From assembly GCF_001050515.1 (NCBI RefSeq), contig NZ_CAHS01000013.1:248001-312000 (forward strand): a stretch of 64,000 bases of DNA, written 5' to 3'. The notes below the pieces were generated by a model that ran no database searches, was not told where the DNA came from, and saw only the letters and a program-made list of their open reading frames with translations. Positions 58,848 to 64,000 of the stretch are shown one piece after another (position 1 is the first letter of the stretch; the number at the start of each line of letters is the position of its first letter). Made by a program: the position numbers and the translations under genes. This DNA comes from Erwinia piriflorinigrans CFBP 5888. GTDB lineage: Bacteria; Pseudomonadota; Gammaproteobacteria; Enterobacterales; Enterobacteriaceae.

Positions 58848-60275
58848 TTATTCAGGGAGCCAGGTGGCAACGCCCAGCTCATCCTCTTTACGGGTGCGTG
58901 CAATCACAGATGCCGGAGTCTCTATGGTACGCAGATCCATCTGATGTTCCCCGCGCAGTAAAATACCGCGTAACGAGTTGGCGTAGACATCGGTTATCTC
59001 CACATCGACGAATTTACCGATATGTTCCGGCGACCCTTCAAAGTTGACCACGCGGTTACATTCGGTACGACCAGAGAGTTCCATCACATTCTTACGTGAA
59101 GTACCTTCAACCAGAATACGTTGGATAGTGCCGAGTTTACGGCGGCTCCATGCCATGACCTGCTGGTTGATGCGGTCTTGCAGGATATACAGACGCTGCT
59201 TTTTCTCATCCTCCGAAACGTCGTCCGGCAGATCGGCCGCCGGGGTTCCGGGCCGGGCAGAGTAGATAAAACTGTAGCTGGTATCAAAGTTGATTTCGCC
59301 TACCAGTTTCATCGTCTGCTCGAAATCCGCCTGGGACTCACCCGGGAAACCAATAATAAAGTCTGAACTGATTTGGATATTCGGACGCGCCGCCAATAGC
59401 TTACGAATAATAGACTTATATTCCAGCGCAGTATGTGCACGTTTCATTAGCGTCAGAATGCGGTCAGCACCACTCTGTACCGGAAGGTGCAGGAAACTGA
59501 CCAGCTCTGGCGTATCACGATAGACTTCAATGATATCGTCAGTAAATTCAATGGGGTGACTGGTGGTAAAACGAATGCGGTCGATACCGTCAATCGCAGC
59601 CACCAGACGCAGCAGCTCGGCAAATGAGCAAATGCCGCCATCAAAGTTTTCTCCGCGATAGGCGTTGACGTTCTGCCCCAGCAGATTGACCTCACGTACG
59701 CCTTGTGCTGCCAGCTGGGCAACCTCGAACAGAATGTCGTCTGAAGGCCGACTGACCTCTTCACCACGGGTATAAGGCACTACGCAGAAGGTACAATATT
59801 TGTTACAGCCTTCCATAATTGAGACGAAAGCCGTCGGCCCATCAGCGCGGGGTTCTGGCATCCGATCAAACTTTTCAATTTCAGGGAAGCTCACGTCGAC
59901 CACCGGGCTTCTGGTACCGCGAACGCTATTAATCATTTCCGGCAGGCGATGTAACGTTTGTGGGCCAAAGACGATATCCACGCAGCTGGCTCGTTGGCGG
60001 ATTTGAGCCCCTTCCTGCGATGCCACACAGCCGCCAACGCCAATGATCACGTCGGGATTTGACTCTTTCAGCTTTTTCCAGCGGCCAAGCAGAGCGAAAA
60101 CTTTTTCCTGGGCCTTTTCACGAATTGAACAGGTATTGAGCAGCAACACATCGGCGTCTTCTGCCTGTTCAGTCAGTGTGTAACCGTGAGTGCTGTTTAA
60201 CAGGTCAGCCATTTTGGATGAGTCATACTCATTCATCTGACAGCCCCAGGTTTTGATATGCAGTTTTTTTGTCAT
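58848..60275 (-). CDS. miaB: tRNA-2-methylthio-N6-dimethylallyladenosine synthase
   Basis: 475 residues from ATG 60275, matching the E. coli start [22 protein letters not shown] region; an in-frame ATG six codons upstream is less likely. MiaB adds the methylthio group to A37 of tRNAs that read UNN codons. The N-terminal cluster cysteines (C12, one in [11 protein letters not shown], one in GVGGCVA), the radical-SAM motif CNKYCTFC, and the C-terminal TRAM domain are present. It is divergent from ubiF. Confidence 0.97.
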   Translation of the reverse strand: MTKKLHIKTWGCQMNEYDSSKMADLLNSTHGYTLTEQAEDADVLLLNTCSIREKAQEKVFALLGRWKKLKESNPDVIIGVGGCVASQEGAQIRQRASCVDIVFGPQTLHRLPEMINSVRGTRSPVVDVSFPEIEKFDRMPEPRADGPTAFVSIMEGCNKYCTFCVVPYTRGEEVSRPSDDILFEVAQLAAQGVREVNLLGQNVNAYRGENFDGGICSFAELLRLVAAIDGIDRIRFTTSHPIEFTDDIIEVYRDTPELVSFLHLPVQSGADRILTLMKRAHTALEYKSIIRKLLAARPNIQISSDFIIGFPGESQADFEQTMKLVGEINFDTSYSFIYSARPGTPAADLPDDVSEDEKKQRLYILQDRINQQVMAWSRRKLGTIQRILVEGTSRKNVMELSGRTECNRVVNFEGSPEHIGKFVDVEITDVYANSLRGILLRGEHQMDLRTIETPASVIARTRKEDELGVATWLPE

Positions 60276-60465
60276 TGACTTGCCATTTGTCATGCAGAAT
60301 GAAGTGCAGGGCGCGTATTGTCGTCTTGCGCAGCCTGTTAAACCGATGCAGCGGGGTTCAGAATATTACTGAAAAATCCGGTACACTTAATAACATTCAG
60401 GATAACAGAATTCGGCCGGTGAGGTGTAGCTGCAGGGTGCGTCTGATGCAGCCGGTGAGGGAAAA

Positions 60466-61644
60466 ATGATGGAAATAAAGCAAAAGGTCGATGTGGCGAT
60501 AGTCGGCGGTGGCATGGTGGGAGCAGCGTTAGCGAGCGGCCTGGCGGAACATGGCTTTCAGGTGGCTGTGTTGGAACAGGAGGAGCCGCCTGAATTTGAT
60601 TCATCTGCCGACCCTGATGTGCGTATCTCGGCGATCGGTGCAGCTTCAGTTGGCTTACTACGGCAGCTGGAAGTCTGGCCGCAGGTGCTGAATATGCGTT
60701 GCGCCGCCTATCGTCAGTTGGAAACCTGGGAGTGGCAAACGGCCCAGGTGAGCTTTGACGCTGAGTCGCTGGGCTTACCTGAACTAGGCTTTATGGTTGA
60801 GAACAGCGTCTTACAGCGTGCGCTGTGGCAACGTTTGCAGCAGCAGGACGTAAACCTGCTTTGCCCGACGCGCTTGCTGGATTTACAGCAGGTAAATGGC
60901 GGTTGGCAGATGACGCTGGATAATGGCAAGGCGTTGCAGGCGCGGCTGGTCGTTGGGGCTGACGGGGCTAATTCGCAGGTGCGCCAGCTGGCAGGTATTG
61001 GTATTCATGGTTGGAACTATGCGCAATCGTGCATGCTAATCAGCGTGCGCTGTGAGCATCCGGCGGGGGATACCACCTGGCAGCAGTTTACGCCGCAGGG
61101 GCCACGCGCCTTTCTGCCGCTGTTTGATCGCTGGGCCTCGCTGGTTTGGTATGACACACCAGCGCGTATTCGCCAATTACAGGCGATGAGTATGCCGCAG
61201 TTAAAAAAAGAGATTCAGGCGCATTTTCCGGCGCGTATTGGCAAAGTGACGCCGTTGGTTGCGGGATCGTTCCCGCTGGTACGTCGGCACGCGACGCGTT
61301 ATATCCTGCCGGGGCTGGCCCTGGTGGGCGACGCGGCACACACCATTAATCCATTAGCCGGTCAGGGGGTAAACCTGGGTTATCGTGATGTGGATGCCCT
61401 GATTGCGGTGCTGAGCGAGTCACGTTCGCGCGCGGAGGACTGGTCGTCCGCTGCGGTATTGATGCGTTATCAACGTAAGCGTCTTAAAGATAACCTGCTG
61501 ATGCAAAGCGGAATGGATCTGTTTTATTTCACTTTTAGCAATCAGCTGGCGCCGTTGAAGGTGGTACGTAACCTGGGGCTGATAGTGGCGCAGCATTCGG
61601 GAGTGTTGAAACGTCAGGCTTTGCGCTACGCGTTGGGATTGTAA
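60466..61644 (+). CDS. ubiF: 3-demethoxyubiquinol 3-hydroxylase (UbiF)
   Basis: 392 residues of the UbiH/F flavin monooxygenase family. UbiF hydroxylates the last ring position in ubiquinone synthesis. The FAD motif VGGGMVGAAL lies at about 13-22, GADGANSQVR near 165, and LVGDAAHTINPLAGQGVNLG near 280. GAGGG precedes ATG 60466; the next ATG codon is equally possible. It runs toward the tRNA cluster, which is on the other strand. Confidence 0.95.
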   Translation: MMEIKQKVDVAIVGGGMVGAALASGLAEHGFQVAVLEQEEPPEFDSSADPDVRISAIGAASVGLLRQLEVWPQVLNMRCAAYRQLETWEWQTAQVSFDAESLGLPELGFMVENSVLQRALWQRLQQQDVNLLCPTRLLDLQQVNGGWQMTLDNGKALQARLVVGADGANSQVRQLAGIGIHGWNYAQSCMLISVRCEHPAGDTTWQQFTPQGPRAFLPLFDRWASLVWYDTPARIRQLQAMSMPQLKKEIQAHFPARIGKVTPLVAGSFPLVRRHATRYILPGLALVGDAAHTINPLAGQGVNLGYRDVDALIAVLSESRSRAEDWSSAAVLMRYQRKRLKDNLLMQSGMDLFYFTFSNQLAPLKVVRNLGLIVAQHSGVLKRQALRYALGL

Positions 61645-61752
61645 GTTTCCGGCAGGCCCGCGAAATGAACTGCACCTTAATCAATTGGGTGTCCTACCTT
61701 TGGGGGCAGTTCAAAACAGTAGGCTCGTCTTTCTTTATCCGACATGCAGACG

Positions 61753-61780
61753 TAAAAAATCCCGCGAAAGCGGGCTTTTT
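61753..61780 (-). terminator. Terminator of the tRNA operon
   Basis: On the minus strand CCCGC-TTTC-GCGGG is followed by ATTTTTT, just downstream of the last tRNA gene. An opposite T-run may also help stop ubiF transcripts. Confidence 0.88.
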
Positions 61781-61787
61781 TACTTTG

Positions 61788-61862
61788 TGGCTGGGGTGCA
61801 GGGATTCGAACCCCGGAATGCTGGTATCAGAAACCAGAGCCTTACCACTTGGCGACACCCCA
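61788..61862 (-). tRNA. glnX: tRNA-Gln (CTG)
   Basis: 75 bases with encoded CCA, starting TGGGGTGTCGCC. The anticodon loop TTCTGAT gives CTG. The sequence is identical to the copy at 61929. Symbol by E. coli gene order. Confidence 0.95.
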
Positions 61863-61928
61863 ATTTTTATGCGACTGGCGAACCAGGCGTCTTTTTCTTT
61901 GCGACTCGTAAAACCAGCCGTCTTAATA

Positions 61929-62003
61929 TGGCTGGGGTGCAGGGATTCGAACCCCGGAATGCTGGTATCAGAAACCAGAGCCTTACCACTTGGCGACACC
62001 CCA
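61929..62003 (-). tRNA. glnV: tRNA-Gln (CTG), second copy
   Basis: 75 bases with encoded CCA, anticodon CTG, identical to the copy at 61788. Symbol by gene order. Confidence 0.95.
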
Positions 62004-62010
62004 ATAAAAT

Positions 62011-62087
62011 TGGTGGCTACTACGGGAATCGAACCTGTGACCCCAGCATTATGAGTGCTGTGCTCTAACCAGCTGAGCTAAGTAGCC
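62011..62087 (-). tRNA. metU: tRNA-Met (CAT), elongator
   Basis: 77 bases with encoded CCA. It begins GGCTACTTAGCTCAG, the elongator-Met form, with anticodon CAT. It is identical to the copy at 62317. Initiator tRNA features are absent. Confidence 0.94.
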
Positions 62088-62124
62088 TGAATTTTACTGC
62101 GTACTACAAATCAATCTAAAAAAA

Positions 62125-62199
62125 TGGCTGGGGTACCTGGATTCGAACCAGGGAATGCCGGCATCAAAAGCCGGTGCCTTACCGCTTGGCGATACCCCA
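62125..62199 (-). tRNA. glnU: tRNA-Gln (TTG)
   Basis: 75 bases with encoded CCA. The anticodon loop TTTTGAT gives TTG. E. coli has two such genes here (glnU and glnW); only one is present. Confidence 0.95.
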
Positions 62200-62218
62200 T
62201 CCGTGCAAGCTTCTGAAA

Positions 62219-62303
62219 TGGTGCGGGAGGCGAGACTTGAACTCGCACACCTTGCGGCGCCAGAACCTAAATCTGGTGCGTCTACCAATTTCGCCACTCC
62301 CGC
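62219..62303 (-). tRNA. leuW: tRNA-Leu (TAG)
   Basis: 85 bases with encoded CCA and the long variable arm of leucine tRNAs. It begins GCGGGAGTGGCG, and the anticodon is TAG. Confidence 0.95.
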
Positions 62304-62316
62304 GCAAAAAAAAAGA

Positions 62317-62393
62317 TGGTGGCTACTACGGGAATCGAACCTGTGACCCCAGCATTATGAGTGCTGTGCTCTAACCAGCTGAGCTAAGTAGCC
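62317..62393 (-). tRNA. metT: tRNA-Met (CAT), elongator, first gene of the operon
   Basis: 77 bases with encoded CCA, identical to the copy at 62011. It is the first gene after the promoter at 62433. Confidence 0.94.
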
Positions 62394-62423
62394 TTCTTTT
62401 TTTGCGTCACCTTCATCGGCGTT

Positions 62424-62461
62424 GCGGGGCGCATTATGCTAAGTTGACCCAAATGCGTCAA
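62424..62461 (-). promoter_or_regulatory. Promoter of the tRNA operon
   Basis: On the minus strand TTGACG (-35), a 17-base spacer and CATAAT (-10) are followed by a GC-rich discriminator GCGCCCCGC. Such discriminators are typical of stringently controlled stable-RNA promoters. It lies about 40 bases before metT. Confidence 0.85.
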
Positions 62462-62560
62462 CTAGTTTTTTCCCGTTTTTTACCAGATCCGTGCTGATTG
62501 ACTGCCTTGTAACCATCATGACCATAAAAGCAACGGATTATGGGGTTGGTCAGGGCAAAG

Positions 62561-62588
62561 AGAAAGAAAAACGGGCGATAACGCCCGT
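62561..62588 (-). terminator. Terminator of asnB
   Basis: ACGGGCG and CGCCCGT pair around four bases; on the minus strand TTTTCTTTC follows. It lies 25 bases past the asnB stop. Confidence 0.85.
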
Positions 62589-62612
62589 ATCGGTTTGATA
62601 ATCTGCTGCTTA

Positions 62613-64000
62613 TTAATAAGCGGACTGGTGAACGCCTACGGCACGCCCTGACGGATCGTCCATGTTTTTGAAGGCTTCATCCCACTCAATGGCTTTCGCC
62701 GAAGAGCAGGCCACCGATGGCCCACCCGGCACGCACTCTGCTGCGCTAGGTATTGGGAACAGCTCTGTAAAGATTTCGCGGTACAGATACGCTTCTTTCG
62801 ACGTTGGCGTGTTGTAAGGGAAACGGAAGTGCGCGGTCTCCAGCTGCTGGTCGCTAACTTGTGCTGCGGCCATCTCTTTCAAGGTATCTATCCAGCTGTA
62901 GCCAACGCCGTCAGAGAACTGTTCTTTCTGACGCCATGCCACGCTTTCTGGCAGGTAGGAGGCAAAGCATTCACGCAGAATATGTTTTTCCATTTTGCCA
63001 TTGCTGCCGCACATTTTGTCCTGTGGGTTGATTCGCATCGCCACATCAAGGAACTTTTTATCCAGGAAAGGAACGCGCGCTTCAACACCCCAGGCGGACA
63101 TCGCTTTGTTAGCGCGCGCACAGTCAAACATATGCAGGGCATGAAGTTTGCGTACGTTCTCTTCATGGAATTCGCGGGCGTTCGGGGCCTTATGGAAATA
63201 GAGGTAGCCACCAAAGACTTCGTCTGCACCTTCGCCAGACAGCACCATCTTGATGCCCATCGCTTTGATTTTACGTGACATCAAATACATCGGCGTGGAG
63301 GCGCGAATGGTGGTCACATCATAAGTTTCGATGTGGTAAATCACATCACGGATGGCATCCAGACCTTCCTGCACGGTAAAATGGATTTCGTGATGTACCG
63401 TACCCAGATGTTCAGCCACCGTTTTCGCAGCCTTCAGATCCGGCGATCCTTCCAGGCCCACGGCAAATGAGTGCAGTTGAGGCCACCAGGCTTCGCTTTT
63501 ATCTTCATCTTCTATGCGCTTCGCTGCATAACGCTTAGTGATTGCGGAGATAATAGAAGAGTCCAGCCCGCCAGAAAGCAATACGCCGTAAGGAACATCC
63601 GACATCAGGTGACTTTTAACCGACTCCTCCAACGCATTCTTCAGCACATGAGCATCCGTGGTGTTGTTTTCGACAGCCGAATAGTCAAACCAGTCACGCT
63701 GCCAGTAGCGGTGGATCTCGCCGTCGGTGCTGGACAGGTAGCTGCCCGCCGGAAATTCTTTGATGCTGCGGCACACCGGAACCAGCGCCTTCATTTCTGA
63801 AGCAACAAACAGGTTTCCGTGCTCGTCATTGCCCATATACAGTGGAATGATGCCGATATGGTCGCGGCCAATCAGGTAAGTGTTTTTCACGCTGTCATAC
63901 AGGATAAAGGCGAACATTCCCTGAAGATCGTCCAGGAAGTCGATGCCTTTCTCCTGGTACAAAGCCAGAATCACTTCACAGTCAGAATCGGTCTGGAACT
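62613..64000 (-). CDS. asnB: Asparagine synthetase B, glutamine-hydrolysing (5' end outside window)
   Basis: About 462 codons are visible; the N-terminal 90 or so residues, including the catalytic Cys1 of the glutaminase domain, lie past the window edge. The first visible residues FQTDSDCEVILALYQ continue the E. coli alignment without a gap. AsnB makes asparagine from aspartate, ATP and glutamine. The ATP-pyrophosphatase loop LLSGGLDSSI is intact, as are VLSGEGADEVFGGYLYFHKAP and EARVPFLDKKFLD. The C-terminus SGRAVGVHQSAY lacks only the final lysine of E. coli. Confidence 0.97.
   Translation of the reverse strand, partial: FQTDSDCEVILALYQEKGIDFLDDLQGMFAFILYDSVKNTYLIGRDHIGIIPLYMGNDEHGNLFVASEMKALVPVCRSIKEFPAGSYLSSTDGEIHRYWQRDWFDYSAVENNTTDAHVLKNALEESVKSHLMSDVPYGVLLSGGLDSSIISAITKRYAAKRIEDEDKSEAWWPQLHSFAVGLEGSPDLKAAKTVAEHLGTVHHEIHFTVQEGLDAIRDVIYHIETYDVTTIRASTPMYLMSRKIKAMGIKMVLSGEGADEVFGGYLYFHKAPNAREFHEENVRKLHALHMFDCARANKAMSAWGVEARVPFLDKKFLDVAMRINPQDKMCGSNGKMEKHILRECFASYLPESVAWRQKEQFSDGVGYSWIDTLKEMAAAQVSDQQLETAHFRFPYNTPTSKEAYLYREIFTELFPIPSAAECVPGGPSVACSSAKAIEWDEAFKNMDDPSGRAVGVHQSAY

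Noticed and set aside
61788..62003. Duplicated 75-base segments as a possible CRISPR or mobile repeat
   Set aside because: They are two identical tRNA-Gln genes; there are no further units or spacers.
61665..62374. Plus-strand frames over the tRNA cluster with repeated segments such as CRDSNPGMLVSETRALPLGD
   Set aside because: These are spurious translations of tRNA genes, a common annotation artefact. The repetition comes from duplicate tRNA-Gln and tRNA-Met genes.

Overview
The window is chromosomal DNA of a gamma-proteobacterium of the order Enterobacterales. Gene order from pagP-cspE through tatE-lipA-lipB, dacA-rlpA-mrdB-mrdA-rlmH-rsfS, nadD-holA-lptE-leuS, gltIJKL, lnt-corC-ybeY-ybeZ, miaB, ubiF, a tRNA cluster and asnB follows the Escherichia coli 14-15 min region closely. 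The left half is an accessory patchwork unlike E. coli at this place. The mixture (periplasmic glucose oxidation, short-form bd oxidase, arn operon, tetronate catabolism) suits a plant- or environment-associated enterobacterium such as Erwinia or Pantoea. That placement is inference from gene content; no 16S or marker comparison was possible.

Left half, 1-33.3 kb. (1) 1-2.8 kb: the end of an oligopeptide/nickel-type ABC importer operon, with two permeases and one ATPase polypeptide carrying two nucleotide-binding domains. (2) 3.0-4.5 kb: an AT-rich gene for an internalin-like leucine-rich-repeat protein without a signal peptide. (3) 4.7-11.6 kb: an SDR dehydrogenase, a small lipoprotein, then pqqU (yncD; TonB-dependent PQQ receptor) directly before gcd (PQQ glucose dehydrogenase), and a PNPOx-fold protein. 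(4) 11.9-21.0 kb: arnBCADTEF for 4-amino-arabinose modification of lipid A, with PmrA-box-like and PhoP-box-like sites upstream, running into fetAB (ybbLM), a putative iron exporter. (5) 21.1-24.0 kb: a DUF883-like protein and a CioAB-type bd oxidase. (6) 24.0-26.4 kb: a long AT-rich intergenic region, an unrecognised two-TM protein with two palindromes upstream, and a small unknown gene. (7) 26.6-32.7 kb: the ygbIJKLMN (ltnD-otnK-otnC-otnI) four-carbon sugar-acid cluster with its divergent DeoR regulator. (8) 32.8-33.3 kb: the 27-residue membrane protein YohP and a small zinc-ribbon protein.

Right half, 33.8-64 kb: the conserved housekeeping block. It covers lipid A palmitoylation, cold-shock RNA chaperoning, Tat export, lipoate synthesis, cell elongation (RodA-PBP2, PBP5, RlpA), ribosome silencing and rRNA methylation, NAD synthesis, clamp loading, LPS transport, leucyl-tRNA synthesis, glutamate/aspartate uptake with a probable SroC sRNA, lipoprotein maturation, rRNA maturation, tRNA thiomethylation, ubiquinone synthesis, six tRNA genes and asparagine synthetase B (cut by the window end). 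Compared with E. coli K-12, crcB, ybeF, cobC and one glutamine tRNA gene are absent at their usual places.

I saw no CRISPR array, insertion sequence, rRNA or integrase. No wholly new multi-gene defence or biosynthetic system is evident. The leads most worth following are the arn-fetAB linkage, the pqqU-gcd pairing, the internalin-like gene, and the orphan membrane gene with its two palindromic operators.
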